From: Micromonospora humi
Lineage (GTDB): Bacteria; Actinomycetota; Actinomycetes; Mycobacteriales; Micromonosporaceae
Length of the DNA stretch: 64,000 nucleotides
Assembly: GCF_900090105.1 (NCBI RefSeq)
Contig: NZ_FMDM01000006.1
Coordinates: 326,080 to 390,079 of the forward strand
Reading direction: 5' to 3'
The position numbers and the translations under genes were made by a program. Numbering within the stretch: position 1 is the stretch's first letter; every line of letters begins with the position of its first letter. This document shows, in pieces, positions 44,132-53,908 of the stretch. The notes beneath the pieces are model-generated. The model saw only the letters and a list, made by a program, of their open reading frames with translations. It was not told the DNA's origin and did not search any database.

Positions 44132-45358
44132 ATGCAGGTCATCACCAGCCTCGGGGCGGTACACCCCGACCAATCACCGTTCGATGTCGCGGAGCGCAAG
44201 GGCATCGGCCACCCTGACAGCCTCGCGGACCTGGTCGCCGACAGCTTCTCCCGCCGCTACTCCGCAACCTGCCAGGAGCGCTTCGGTGCGGTGCCGAACC
44301 ACTGGGTCGACAAGGTGACGCTGGTGGGCGCAGCCGCTGACGTTCGCTTCGGTGGGTACGACATCCGCAAGCCGGTCGACTGCTACCTCTTCGGCAAGGT
44401 CACGGAGCGGATCGACGGCAACGATGTATCCGTCGCCAAACTGTTCGACGACACGGTCCGCGCTGTTCTCACCAGCACGTTGGACGACCCGGCAATCCTT
44501 GGGCACCTGCGCATTCACGTGAACAACACCGCCGGCACCGGAGTCGATCACGACAGGGAGTTCTACCAGCCTCGGACGGCTGCCGGGATCACGAAGGTGC
44601 TCGCCAGTGAGTCCGTCGCCAACGACACCGTCGTGTGCGCCGGGACGAGCCTGCGTGGCATCGCGGCGCGGACGGCGGTCCGACTGGAGACGCTGCTGAC
44701 CGGTGCCGCCTTCCGAACTCGCTACCAGACCGGCACCGACGTCAAGGTCATGGTGGTCCGCGACCGTGGCCAACTGGACGTGACCGCGGCAGTGCCCTTT
44801 CATCCCGCCAGCGTTCACGGCTGGTCGGAGTATCGGACTGCGCTGGACGCCATCCGCGACGAGATCGAGGGTGAGCTCAAGCGGGTGCTCGACGAGACAC
44901 CGACGGCAGCTGGGGCACGGCTGTCGCTGAACACCAAGGACGTGCCCGGTCATGGCTACCTCGCACCCTTCGGCACCTCACTTGGCAAGGGAGACTGTGG
45001 CGCTGTCGGGCGGGGCAACCGGTACAACGGGGCGATCGAGCCCCTTCGTCCGGCGAGCGGCGAGGCGCCCGCAGGCAAGAACCCGCTTCACCACGTCGGG
45101 AAGATCTACACGGCCGTAGCCGATGAACTGGCGCGACGCATCATGGCCGAGCTCGGGACGTACGCCGAGGTGCTCATCGCGGCACGCAACGGCGGCCAGT
45201 TGGACGATCCGGCGTACGTGCTCATCCGGTCCGAGGCGCCCATCGGGGCCGCTGGCGAGGCACTCGCTCGGGCAGCGATGCGGACGGCGCCGGGATACAT
45301 CCAGCGGTTCCTGGAGACCGACCCGGTGAGCCGCTTCCGCGAGCAGGAGCCGTGCTGA
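44132..45358 (+). CDS. Archaeal-type S-adenosylmethionine synthetase
   Basis: A 408-residue methionine adenosyltransferase of the divergent archaeal family, not the common bacterial MetK. Telling segments are ERKGIGHPDSLADLVADSFS, THVNNTAGTGVDHDREFY-like sequence around residue 130, and GHGYLAPFGTSLGKGDCGAV with GRGNRYNG. GAGGAGAGGAG precedes the ATG. The operon also encodes one radical SAM enzyme and two methyltransferases, so it probably supplies SAM locally. The stop overlaps the next start as TGATG. Confidence 0.92.
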   Translation: MQVITSLGAVHPDQSPFDVAERKGIGHPDSLADLVADSFSRRYSATCQERFGAVPNHWVDKVTLVGAAADVRFGGYDIRKPVDCYLFGKVTERIDGNDVSVAKLFDDTVRAVLTSTLDDPAILGHLRIHVNNTAGTGVDHDREFYQPRTAAGITKVLASESVANDTVVCAGTSLRGIAARTAVRLETLLTGAAFRTRYQTGTDVKVMVVRDRGQLDVTAAVPFHPASVHGWSEYRTALDAIRDEIEGELKRVLDETPTAAGARLSLNTKDVPGHGYLAPFGTSLGKGDCGAVGRGNRYNGAIEPLRPASGEAPAGKNPLHHVGKIYTAVADELARRIMAELGTYAEVLIAARNGGQLDDPAYVLIRSEAPIGAAGEALARAAMRTAPGYIQRFLETDPVSRFREQEPC

Positions 45359-46011
45359 TGCCGCCGGCGTTGGACGAGGTTCATCTCCATCATCTCCGCG
45401 AGTTGTGCGCTCGTCCGGCCATGATCGACGACGAGGGCCTGCGCCTCGGAGGCACGTACGTGATGTTCTTCGCCGAGTCCGCCCTGATGGCTGAGCACGC
45501 CGCCGCCCTGCTCGGAGATCAACACCGAGCGCACGTGCTGGAAATCGGTCTTGGCCTGGGCGTCTTCGCCCAGCAGATCGCGCCGCTGCGACCCGCCCGT
45601 TACACCGCCGTCGAACCCCATCCGGCGGTCGTGGACCTGGTCGTACCGAGAATCCGCGAGCACCTGCCTTGTCCCGTCGTGGTTGTCGTCGAACCATGGC
45701 AGGTGCTCGATCTTGAGCCGGAGAGCATCGACGCGATCATGTACGACACCTGGCCGCCCGACGGGCACGCCGACGCCGATTTCGCCAGCTTCGTGGAACG
45801 GGTAGCGATCCCTGTTCTGAGGCCCGGAGGTCGCTTCAGCTTCTTCCACAGCGGCACAGAGTTGCCCGAAGCGCGCGTCGAAGTGCTGGACCACTTCTTC
45901 CCGGGCTGGAGCGCAACGAAGGTGACCATCCCTGCGAATCAACTGCCGAGCGGCTGGACGAAGCCGACGGGCGACTTCCTCGTGCCGTGCGCCCGGAAGG
46001 GGGTCCAATGA
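45358..46011 (+). CDS. SAM-dependent methyltransferase, guanidinoacetate-methyltransferase-like
   Basis: A 217-residue class I methyltransferase. Motif I is HVLEIGLGLGVFAQQI near residue 62, acidic motif II YTAVEPHP, and MYDTWPPDGHAD near residue 130 recalls the YDTYP region of guanidinoacetate/arginine N-methyltransferases. ATG 45358 overlaps the SAM synthetase stop as TGATG and is preferred to the upstream GTG. The acceptor may be a guanidino or amino nitrogen on the pathway intermediate (inference). Confidence 0.85.
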   Translation: MPPALDEVHLHHLRELCARPAMIDDEGLRLGGTYVMFFAESALMAEHAAALLGDQHRAHVLEIGLGLGVFAQQIAPLRPARYTAVEPHPAVVDLVVPRIREHLPCPVVVVVEPWQVLDLEPESIDAIMYDTWPPDGHADADFASFVERVAIPVLRPGGRFSFFHSGTELPEARVEVLDHFFPGWSATKVTIPANQLPSGWTKPTGDFLVPCARKGVQ

Positions 46012-46736
46012 TGCGAGTGACCGGCGAAGACCTCCCGCACCGCTTCCGTCAGGAGGGCTACCTCGCCATCGAGGGATTCCTGGAGCGCGAGACGTTGTCC
46101 CAGTTGCGTGCCGCCGCCGACCTGGCATTCGAGCAGATCATCGGCCAGACCGTGTCGCTGCGGACGGCGCATCCTCGCCTCACCTGGTGGCGCCTGCCGG
46201 ATGGCCGACCGTACGTCTTCAAGATCAAACCTGTTGTCGATCTCGCACCGGCCTTCGCGGGCGTGGCGGCGAGCGAAGATATCGGATTCCTCGCCTCGTC
46301 GATGCTCTCCGCCAAGGCGACACTGATGGAGGACAAGGTCACCTACAAGGCGGCGCTCGCCGACCCCGCCGGTTGGGCCGACCTGCCGGTTTTCGGCGAG
46401 GAGGTCCGCAAACACTCCGACGCCTCGTACTTCGCGGCGCGCGGCTACGACCGGGTGATCACGGTGGCGCTGTGTCTCGACGACTGCCCCGCAGCCGCAG
46501 GGGCGCTGCAGGTGTGGCCCGGCAGTCACCGACGCCCTGTGCGACACGAGCCGACGCCAAACCAGGGGCCGGTCGTCCCGGACGATGACGCGCCCGACGA
46601 TCAGGCGGTGACGCTTGAGGCATCAGCGGGATCGCTGCTGGCCTGGGATGCCGCGCTCGTGCATGCCAGCGGGCCGAACAGCACCGACAGACCGCGGCGA
46701 CTGCTGGTTCTCGGTTACTCGGCGAGCGGCTCATGA
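46008..46736 (+). CDS. Phytanoyl-CoA dioxygenase-family oxygenase
   Basis: A 242-residue Fe(II)/2-oxoglutarate-dependent oxygenase of the PhyH family. The iron-binding HxD is in KHSDASYF near residue 138 and the distal His plus 2-oxoglutarate Arg in VHASGPNSTDRPRR near residue 225. GALQVWPGSHRR is typical of the family. ATG 46008 overlaps the methyltransferase stop (ATGA). It probably hydroxylates or desaturates the pathway intermediate. Confidence 0.9.
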   Translation: MMRVTGEDLPHRFRQEGYLAIEGFLERETLSQLRAAADLAFEQIIGQTVSLRTAHPRLTWWRLPDGRPYVFKIKPVVDLAPAFAGVAASEDIGFLASSMLSAKATLMEDKVTYKAALADPAGWADLPVFGEEVRKHSDASYFAARGYDRVITVALCLDDCPAAAGALQVWPGSHRRPVRHEPTPNQGPVVPDDDAPDDQAVTLEASAGSLLAWDAALVHASGPNSTDRPRRLLVLGYSASGS

Positions 46737-47437
46737 CCGCCGCACCGAATCCGCCGGGCCGAGCGACCGTCGGCGCCTCTCAGCCTCCGAACAGTGCCTT
46801 CGACCCGCCGTACACCCAACCGCACCCGTACTTCGGTCAGTGGGGCGAGGACCGCTGGCTCGTCGAACACCTGGCCGTTCCAGCACAGGGCGTCTTCGTC
46901 GATATCGGGGCAGGCGACGGAGTACGGGGTAGCAACACCCTCTACTTCGAGAGGCGGGGATGGACGGGGTTGAGCGTCGATCCTGATCCGCGTAACCACG
47001 CGCCCCTGGCCAGACGCCAATGCGTGGTCCGCCACTGCGCCATCTCGAACACCGCCGGCAAGCAGACCTTCAGCCAATACGACGCCAAGCCCTCCTGGTC
47101 CGGCCTGGGTGACCGGGGCCAGGGCTACACCGTGGGCACCGCTCCCTGCCTCCGGCTCGGAGACCTGCTCCACGACCTCGGAATCGAGCGGATAGACCTC
47201 CTGAACATCGATGTCGAAGGCACAGAGCTGGACGTCTGGTCGTCCTTCGACCCGGCCGAGCACCGCCCTGGGATCGTCATCATCGAGTACGACTCCCGAG
47301 ACCCTGACCGCAGTGAGGAGCGGATCATCCGCGCTCTCGGGGCTGATCGCTTCGAGCTCATACATCGAACTCCAGCCAACCTCGTCCTGCGAGGGCTGGA
47401 TCCGGTGAGCCAGCGACGGTGGCGCCATGCGAGATGA
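46733..47437 (+). CDS. FkbM-family methyltransferase
   Basis: A 234-residue SAM-dependent methyltransferase. FkbM-family motifs are FVDIGAGDGVRGSNT near residue 55, GLSVDPDPRN (motif II), and the conserved IDLLNIDVEGTELDVWSSF near residue 155. Family members usually O-methylate natural products. The start overlaps the PhyH stop by four bases, and its end overlaps the next gene by 11 bp, so all are co-translated. Confidence 0.9.
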   Translation: MTAAPNPPGRATVGASQPPNSAFDPPYTQPHPYFGQWGEDRWLVEHLAVPAQGVFVDIGAGDGVRGSNTLYFERRGWTGLSVDPDPRNHAPLARRQCVVRHCAISNTAGKQTFSQYDAKPSWSGLGDRGQGYTVGTAPCLRLGDLLHDLGIERIDLLNIDVEGTELDVWSSFDPAEHRPGIVIIEYDSRDPDRSEERIIRALGADRFELIHRTPANLVLRGLDPVSQRRWRHAR

Positions 47438-48809
47438 TTCTCTCCTCGAAGCGCTCGCCACCGCGATCCAGCCAAAGGTGACCGGTGAGAGGGCGGTGGT
47501 CTTCTGTTCCCACAGCGCGGACGAGCCTCACTGGCGAAATCTGATGGCGGCTGCGGGCGCGGCCGACGTCCTGGTCCTGGCCTTCGACGGCAACCTCCTC
47601 GCCTCCTTGCCCAGCCCGCCCGGCACCCGCAGCGCAGCCCAACTGCTCGCGGACCGGCACGCTCTCCTCGCCACCCTCGCGACGGACTCGCCGCTGAGCG
47701 CACTCGTGGATCGTTTCGATCCCGACAGGCGAGCAGCGCTTTACGTCACCGACCCTCTGGAGCCGCTGGTGACAGGCAGCCGGCCGCTCATCGGCGCCAA
47801 GCACCCGAGCTGGAGCATCTTCGAACACAAGAGCGTGGTGGATGTGCTGTGGGACTCCATCGGCCTGCCGCGCGCGGAATCAGTGGTGTACGACGAGCCA
47901 GCATCGCTGTGGCAGCCTGTCAGCCCGCCGGGGACCGAAATCGTCACCGCGAGGCAGACGTGCGGGGCCGAGCCCTCGGCCGGCGGTGGAGACATCCAAT
48001 GGTCGAGCGCGGGCATGCCCAGCCCGCGGGCGGAGTCGACAGGGCGAGGGCGGATCCGCGTCATGCCGATGCTCCCCGGCGTGCCCTGCCGCCTGCACGG
48101 ATTGGTGCTCGTCGAGTCGACTGTCGCGTTCACCCCACTGGAGCTTCTCGTACCGCGGCGGCCCGCCGACCGGACCTTCCTCTGCGCGGGCACCGCACCC
48201 ATGCCCGTGGCCCGACAGCGAGGCCTGATCGAGCTGACCCGGTGGATGGGCGAGGCCCTGCGCCGCCGGCTGGGCTACCGCGGAGGGTTCTCCGTCGATG
48301 GAATCCTCACCCGGAGCGGGTTCCGCCCCACCGACCTCAACACCAGGGTGACCTCGGCCTTCGAGGCCGCACCACCACCTCTGCGGGTTGGCGTCCACGC
48401 GAGCGCGCTCCTCGCCAGGGAGGGCCTGCACGGCGTCGACGCGGCCGGACCCGGGCTTACGGAGAGCGTGCATCGCGCCCTGAACGACACCACCGACCTC
48501 AACCTGCTCGCGATGATCGGGCAACCGGTCCCGTTGGCGAGGCGACACGTTCGCTGGCGCGATAGCGGGCTTGAAGCGTGCCGGCCCGACGAGGCGCACG
48601 GCTCGATCGAGGTCATCAGCGGACCGCGAGGGACCGCTCTTCGGGCTCAACTCGCGCGGAAGCACCTGCCCGTGGGCATCTCGCCGCAGGAGAGCGTCGT
48701 GGTAGCCCTCCGAATGGCTGACGAACTCCTAAGCACCGGAATCGGCGACCTGCAACCGCCACCCGTAGGGAGCGGTGCCGCCCCCACTCAGAGAAGCGGC
48801 ACCACCTAG
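47427..48809 (+). CDS. ATP-grasp-like ligase candidate
   Basis: A 460-residue protein with ATP-grasp-like organisation: an N-terminal Rossmann-like region, then KHPSWSIFEHKSVVDVLWDS near residue 125 (where ATP-grasp enzymes begin the ATP-binding lobe) and LPGVPCRLHGLVL. The later metal/ATP-binding segment is GFSVDGILTR, then RPTDLNTRVTSAF near residue 295, where the usual E-x-N-x-R appears as D-L-N-T-R. Such enzymes join a carboxylate to an amine. The assignment is by motif layout and the glutamate substitution weakens it slightly. Confidence 0.65.
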   Translation: MRDDSLLEALATAIQPKVTGERAVVFCSHSADEPHWRNLMAAAGAADVLVLAFDGNLLASLPSPPGTRSAAQLLADRHALLATLATDSPLSALVDRFDPDRRAALYVTDPLEPLVTGSRPLIGAKHPSWSIFEHKSVVDVLWDSIGLPRAESVVYDEPASLWQPVSPPGTEIVTARQTCGAEPSAGGGDIQWSSAGMPSPRAESTGRGRIRVMPMLPGVPCRLHGLVLVESTVAFTPLELLVPRRPADRTFLCAGTAPMPVARQRGLIELTRWMGEALRRRLGYRGGFSVDGILTRSGFRPTDLNTRVTSAFEAAPPPLRVGVHASALLAREGLHGVDAAGPGLTESVHRALNDTTDLNLLAMIGQPVPLARRHVRWRDSGLEACRPDEAHGSIEVISGPRGTALRAQLARKHLPVGISPQESVVVALRMADELLSTGIGDLQPPPVGSGAAPTQRSGTT

Positions 48810-48811
48810 AC

Positions 48812-50221
48812 CTACGAGAGCCGGTCGATCGCACTCCTGATCCTCGTGACAGTGCGGCTCCGGCCGAGCACCTCCAACGACTCGAACAGGGGCAGCCCGA
48901 CGGTACGGCCGGTCACGGCAACCCGGACCGGTGCCTGGGCCTTACCCAGCTTCAGCCCGCGAGCTGCCCCCAACTCCTCGACCGTGCGCTTGAGCGACTC
49001 GGCATCCCACTCCACCTTCTCGAAGGCGGCAGCCACCTCGGTGAGTAGCGCCAGGGCTTCCCCGGTCATGGCCTTCTTCCAAGCCGCCTCGTCGATCGAC
49101 GGGAACGGCAGGAACAGGAAGTCGACCATGCCGACGATCTCGCTGAGCACCGCGACCCGGGTCTGCGCCAAGGGCGCGACAGCGGCGAAGGCGACGTCGT
49201 CGTACTCCTCAGCCCGCCACGGGGCGTACTCACCGCGCAGCCACGGCTGACACGCCGAGATGAACTGCTCTGTGCTCAACGCGCGGAGGTAGTCGCCGTT
49301 GAAGGCCCGAAGCTTCTTGACGTCGAAGAACGCCGGCGACGGATTGACGTCGGCCATCCGGAACTCCGCCACGATGTCGTCCCAGGGGACAATCTCCCGG
49401 TCACCGGAGGGGGCCCAGCCGAGCAGCATCAGGTAGTTGCGCATCGCATCGGGCAGGTACCCCTCGGCGCGGAAGTCCTCCAGCGCGACCCGATCCCGAC
49501 GCTTGGACAGTTTCTGCCGCTTCTCGTTGACCAGGATCGGCGCGTGGGCCCACACCGGCGGCTCGTGCCCGAGTGCCACCCACAGCAGTTGCTGCTTAGG
49601 GGTGTTCGGCAGGTGCTCCTCAGCGCGGATGACATGGGTGATGCCCATGACCATGTCGTCGACGACATTCGCGAGCAGAAACACCGGAGAGCCGTCACCA
49701 CGTGCGATGACGAAATCCTCGATCGTGGCGTTGTCGAAGGTGGGCCCGCCGCGCACCAGATCCCGCACAACTGTCTGACCTTCGTCCGGCGTCCGGAACC
49801 GCACCGCGCTGCCGGGAGCCGCGGCTAGCCCGCGGTCGCGGCAGTAACCGTCGTACCCCTTGTGTTCGCTGCCGGTTCGCTCCACGACCTGCGTACGCAC
49901 GCAGTCGCAGTAGTAGGCCTGACCTGCCGCGAGCAGCTTCGCGATGGCGTCGCGGTGGTGCTGGACATAGGCGGACTGGAACAGGGGGCCCTCGTACTCA
50001 TCGGGGCCTGCGCCGAGCCACGCCATGGCGTCGATGATGCCCTGCACCCACTCCGGCTTACTGCGTTCGGCGTCCGTGTCCTCGATCCGCAGCACCATCG
50101 TGCCGCCGGACTGCTTGGCCAGCACCCAGTTGTAGAGCAGCGAGCGGGCGTTGCCCACGTGGAACATGCCTGTCGGTGATGGGGCAAATCGAACGCGTAC
50201 GGGGGAGTTTGGCGATGCCAT
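48812..50221 (-). CDS. gltX: Glutamyl-tRNA synthetase, accessory copy
   Basis: A 469-residue full-length class I synthetase. The HIGH-type motif is [14 protein letters not shown] near residue 15, and the KMSKS motif is KLSKR near residue 243. A zinc-type cluster (YYCDC, then YDGYCRD) and the anticodon-binding C-terminal domain are complete. It converges on the ATP-grasp gene with 2 bp between stops. Bacteria normally have one GltX at a housekeeping locus, so a copy in an island beside biosynthetic genes may supply Glu-tRNA to the pathway or give self-resistance; both are inference. Confidence 0.92.
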   Translation of the reverse strand: MASPNSPVRVRFAPSPTGMFHVGNARSLLYNWVLAKQSGGTMVLRIEDTDAERSKPEWVQGIIDAMAWLGAGPDEYEGPLFQSAYVQHHRDAIAKLLAAGQAYYCDCVRTQVVERTGSEHKGYDGYCRDRGLAAAPGSAVRFRTPDEGQTVVRDLVRGGPTFDNATIEDFVIARGDGSPVFLLANVVDDMVMGITHVIRAEEHLPNTPKQQLLWVALGHEPPVWAHAPILVNEKRQKLSKRRDRVALEDFRAEGYLPDAMRNYLMLLGWAPSGDREIVPWDDIVAEFRMADVNPSPAFFDVKKLRAFNGDYLRALSTEQFISACQPWLRGEYAPWRAEEYDDVAFAAVAPLAQTRVAVLSEIVGMVDFLFLPFPSIDEAAWKKAMTGEALALLTEVAAAFEKVEWDAESLKRTVEELGAARGLKLGKAQAPVRVAVTGRTVGLPLFESLEVLGRSRTVTRIRSAIDRLS

Positions 50222-50319
50222 GCACGCAGCGTACCGATATGAGGCGGTCGCTTAACCGCATATCCCGGGCGGAATTTCCGGCGTCCGAGCGGCCGGGTTG
50301 GAGCGCCGCCTGCCTTTGG

Positions 50320-51207
50320 TCAGAGAATCTGCCAGCGACGCAGCTCGGCGCCATTCTCGTTGCGAAGGCCGTCAAGCCGGCGATGCACCTCGGCGGCTGC
50401 CGACGTGCCGGGCCGGGACTTGCGCGCGTTGGTGGCGATCATCTGGAGCTCGCGCAGTCGGCAGAGCTTTTCGAAGCCCGACCAGGTGGTGGCGTCCCAG
50501 CCGTAGCTGGCGGTGAAATCAGCGAACGCCTGCCGGCCGCCGCCGAATCGCCGACAGTGAACCGCAACGGTGGCGATGTCCCACTCTCGCGGCCCGATCG
50601 CGATACCGTCCCAGTCAGCCAGCACCGGGGTGCCGTCGAACCGCCGTAGAGCGTTGCGGGTCTGGGGGTCGGATTGGATCAGGCTGTCTCCCAGCGGGAA
50701 CGCCATCGATGACCAGGCCGCTTTGAGAACCTCGAGCCGGCTCAGCAACAGATCGCGGTCCAAATCGTCGATGAGGTGGGCGTTGTCCACGGACCTGCGG
50801 ACGCTCTCGGCTGGTTGGAGCCTTGGCAGCTCCACTGGCGGCATCGGAAAGCCGTGCAGTTCACGCAGGAGTTGCCCGAGCTCTGCGGTGGTGACAGGGT
50901 TGTCGTCCGCCGGGTCCAGACGCTGCCACACCGTGACGGCGTGTCCGTCGACCACGAGCGGTTGATCCGGCACCTGGGAGCAGAGACTCACGGTTGGGAA
51001 GCCCTTGGCCGACAGCCAGTCAACGACCGCCACCACCGTCCGCGAGCGGTCGAGTCCGAACTCCAGCGGCGCGATCTTGACTACTACGTCCCGCACGGCG
51101 TACACCGCGTTGGTGTGATGCCGAAGCAACTGTGCCTCGGCAGTTGAGCAGCCCAATCTCCGACACACCTCGGCGAGCATCGGACGCGTTCGTGCCTCGA
51201 CGAACAT
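50320..51207 (-). CDS. Aminoglycoside-phosphotransferase-fold kinase
   Basis: About 295 residues from the ATG at 51207, which has AGGGG upstream and follows the regulator stop closely. It has the APH/choline kinase fold: ATP-binding AVRDVVVKIAPLE, a catalytic region where the usual HGD-type loop reads PLGDSLIQSDPQTRNAL, and the metal-binding DFG equivalent VLADWDGIAIGPREWDIA. The substrate could be an aminoglycoside or another small molecule. It is coupled to the HTH/TPR regulator gene upstream, a pairing common in actinomycetes. Confidence 0.85.
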   Translation of the reverse strand: MFVEARTRPMLAEVCRRLGCSTAEAQLLRHHTNAVYAVRDVVVKIAPLEFGLDRSRTVVAVVDWLSAKGFPTVSLCSQVPDQPLVVDGHAVTVWQRLDPADDNPVTTAELGQLLRELHGFPMPPVELPRLQPAESVRRSVDNAHLIDDLDRDLLLSRLEVLKAAWSSMAFPLGDSLIQSDPQTRNALRRFDGTPVLADWDGIAIGPREWDIATVAVHCRRFGGGRQAFADFTASYGWDATTWSGFEKLCRLRELQMIATNARKSRPGTSAAAEVHRRLDGLRNENGAELRRWQIL

Positions 51208-51214
51208 GTGGCCC

Positions 51215-52585
51215 CTAGGGTTCGAGCACAGCAGTTCCGGCTGCAAGGGTACGGCTCCGCTCGCGGCACGCCCGCACGTACTCCGCCAACTCGATCACCT
51301 CCCTGCCCTGTGCCGGTTGCGGGATCGCCGATACGACCTGAGCCGCCTTGGACAGGACGATCTCCGTGCGCTGTAGCTCGGGCAGCCCGGCGACGGCGGC
51401 GCAAGCGGCTACTGCAGCCTCCGCGAACCGAAGGTCGCGTACAAGGCAGAGGGCACGGTCCAGGGCGATAAGAGCAGGATCAATCGGCACCCTCGGCCTG
51501 GGGCCGTACAAGCTCAGCGCTTCGTCCTGGATCCGGTACGCCTCTTTCGTGTCGCCAAGCCATGTCCTTGCCCCGGACAGGTAGAACAGCAGCCGCTTCG
51601 CGGGAAAGCGGAACGCCGCGTCGCTGTCGTCGTCACCTGCCTCGTCGAACATGCGGTGCGCCTGCTCGATCCCCGCTCTCGCCTGGTCAGCAGCCCCGAG
51701 CCGGGCCAATGCCCTCGCGCGTCCGGCGGCTGCCAGCGCGCCGGACGGCGACGCCGAAGCCGTGATGGCGAGCGCTTGATCCGCCATCGCCACCGTCTGG
51801 TGCGGGTCACCGAAGTAGTAGGGCAGCATCGCCGCCTGGGCGCGCGCCAACACCTGGAGCCGCGGGTCCGCGCTGTCGTCCGCGGCGTGGATCGCCGTCC
51901 GGTACCACAACCGCGCCTCACTGGCGTTGCCCAGTCGCATGAGCGCGTCGGCACACATCGTCGCCAGCAGAGCTGCGGCGCCCGACAGGCGGGCCTGAAC
52001 CGTCGCGGGTTGCCGCCGACGCGACAGGACCTGCACCTCGGCACACTCACCCGCAAGTCTCGACAGCATGACGGTCGGGGCCGCCGAGGGATAGACCCGC
52101 ATGTGCTCGCTCGTCGACTCTTCAACCAACTCGAGGTGCCGAGGCGAGACGGTGGACGATGACAGCGCCTCGTCCAGCTCCGCGCGCAGGCGAGCGAGAC
52201 CGCCCATGTCGGTGGACGGACGCTCACTCATCATCTGGGGTGAGCGCTGGGCGCTCGTGGGTACTCGCCTGCGTACTGACTGAACCTCTCCAACGGCTAG
52301 TACGTCCTGCTCACCGCCGAGGCCCATGGCGGCTCGCGGAATGTTCAGGCCGAGGGCGACCCGCTCCAGCACCTCGTAGGCCGTAACCTGCCGCGCCCCC
52401 TTGGCGATTTCGGCGGCGCGGTTGGCGGAGACATCGACAAGAGCAGCGATGGCTCCGTACGACACGCCGCGAGCATGCAGGAACCTGAAGATCACCGCGA
52501 CGTCGCGCCGTTGCAGGAACTCCCTGATTGGCCGCCCTTCCCAGGTGCCCGACGTCCACCAAGCCGGGTCGATCCGGGCAACCAT
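51215..52585 (-). CDS. HTH regulator with TPR-like C-terminus
   Basis: A 456-residue transcriptional regulator. An N-terminal XRE-like helix-turn-helix (GVSYGAIAALVDVSANRAAE, then VTAYEVLERVALGLNIPRAA) is followed by helical TPR-like repeats (about 180-440). ATG 52585 is preferred because GGAGG is five bases upstream; a longer reading adds 19 residues without support. It probably controls itself and the downstream kinase. The 265-bp gap upstream to 52850 presumably carries its promoter. Confidence 0.85.
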   Translation of the reverse strand: MVARIDPAWWTSGTWEGRPIREFLQRRDVAVIFRFLHARGVSYGAIAALVDVSANRAAEIAKGARQVTAYEVLERVALGLNIPRAAMGLGGEQDVLAVGEVQSVRRRVPTSAQRSPQMMSERPSTDMGGLARLRAELDEALSSSTVSPRHLELVEESTSEHMRVYPSAAPTVMLSRLAGECAEVQVLSRRRQPATVQARLSGAAALLATMCADALMRLGNASEARLWYRTAIHAADDSADPRLQVLARAQAAMLPYYFGDPHQTVAMADQALAITASASPSGALAAAGRARALARLGAADQARAGIEQAHRMFDEAGDDDSDAAFRFPAKRLLFYLSGARTWLGDTKEAYRIQDEALSLYGPRPRVPIDPALIALDRALCLVRDLRFAEAAVAACAAVAGLPELQRTEIVLSKAAQVVSAIPQPAQGREVIELAEYVRACRERSRTLAAGTAVLEP

Positions 52586-52850
52586 GATCACCTCCAGCAT
52601 CCGCACACGACCGATAAGCATCCCGCCACGATGAGGCGTCACACGGCTTGTGGTGCGACCAAGCTACCTGCTGTCTCGCCAAGACTCCATAGCGTAAACA
52701 TGCACGCTCACCGATCCCAACCGCACCGCAGGCGCACACCGTACGTTCATCTATTCAGATCACCTCAAAACGGAGCGCGCCCCGCAGGAGGCATAACAAA
52801 CCGAGGAGCGCTTCGGGCAAGCTTCTACGAGCATCTCGATCGTGCGCGTC

Positions 52851-53838
52851 ATGCTGGACACCAATCTCTGGTCCTCGATTGGCGACGAGGGCACCGCCCG
52901 CTCCTTCGATGCCTTGTGAAGGCGCGTGACCTTGAGGTCGTCATGGCACCGAGCACGCTGATGGAAGTCATTCGGCTTCCCGCGCCCGAGGCCCGGCAGC
53001 GAATCATCAGCGCCATGGGAACCGGCCCACGTCGGCGCTTAGCGACGGAAGCGGAGTCGGAGTCGGCGGAGGTCGTCGCGGAGGTCCGCCGAGTCAGGCC
53101 GCAGTGGTTGCGCTCAATGCCCGACACCGCCCGAGTGGCATCCCTGAACACCTTCTGAACCAAGCAGGTGTGGCGGCAGGCGCTGCACGATCCGCATCCG
53201 TTCCACGACTACGAGATGCGTCACCGTGTGCAGTCGGACCGCCTCGTGCGGCTCCAGCAAAATCAGCGCCGGGCGATGCTACAGATCAACTTTGAGATCC
53301 GACCCCTCACCGCCATGACCGCAGCACCTCTGCCTGAGGCACCCGAGTGGTATCGCGCCGCCTGGCCGGGTAAGCCGGTCGAAATGTGGCGCGTCGAGTG
53401 TCGCGACCTTTACTGGCACCAACTCAAGGTGATCGGGGGTCGGGCGGTCCTGAGCGGCGAGGACTCGACCTTCGCTGACTGGATAGGCTTGCGTACGTAG
53501 ACCTGTCCAGGTTGCAGTCCAGCCGCGATGCCTTTACCCGCTTCTGGTTCTCCGAGGTAACCGTTGGGGCGATGCGGCGCAACTGGGTCCGATGGGCAGC
53601 CCGCCTCGCCCAGAGCACCTTCAAGGTCACCAGCGGGAACCCCTCGGACGAGCAGCACAGCTCGAATCTACTCGCCCGATTCGTGTCCGTCCTGGAACTC
53701 GTACGCGCCGAGGCACCCTTCCCAATCGCCGAATCACTCCTGGTCAACGGAGACCGCACTCTGCCTGTCCTGGACCGGATTTCTGTGGCCCTGCAAGAAC
53801 GACGAGGCTCTGCGCCAGGCTTCCCAGCGGTCAGGTGA
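52851..53838 (+). pseudogene. Decayed PIN-domain-like gene with three disruptions
   Basis: Fragments in sequence read as one protein. MLDTNLWSSIGDEG (ATG 52851) hits a stop at 52917-52919 after an apparent G loss (TTGTGA for TTGGTGA). The next frame continues VKARDLEVVMAPSTLMEVIR to a stop TGA at 53156-53158 that replaces a tryptophan codon; the same frame continues TKQVWRQALHDPHPFHDYE. A further frame change near 53490 leads to DLSRLQSSRDAFTRFWFSEV and ends at 53838. The first Asp motif and the MEVIR helix suggest a PIN-type RNase fold. The gene is presumed dead. Confidence 0.72.
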
Positions 53839-53908
53839 GACGACCTGCGCCAGCCACCGTCGGCGTTCGATGGTTGCGCGGGGTTGTCTTCACCGGCACG
53901 GTTATCTG

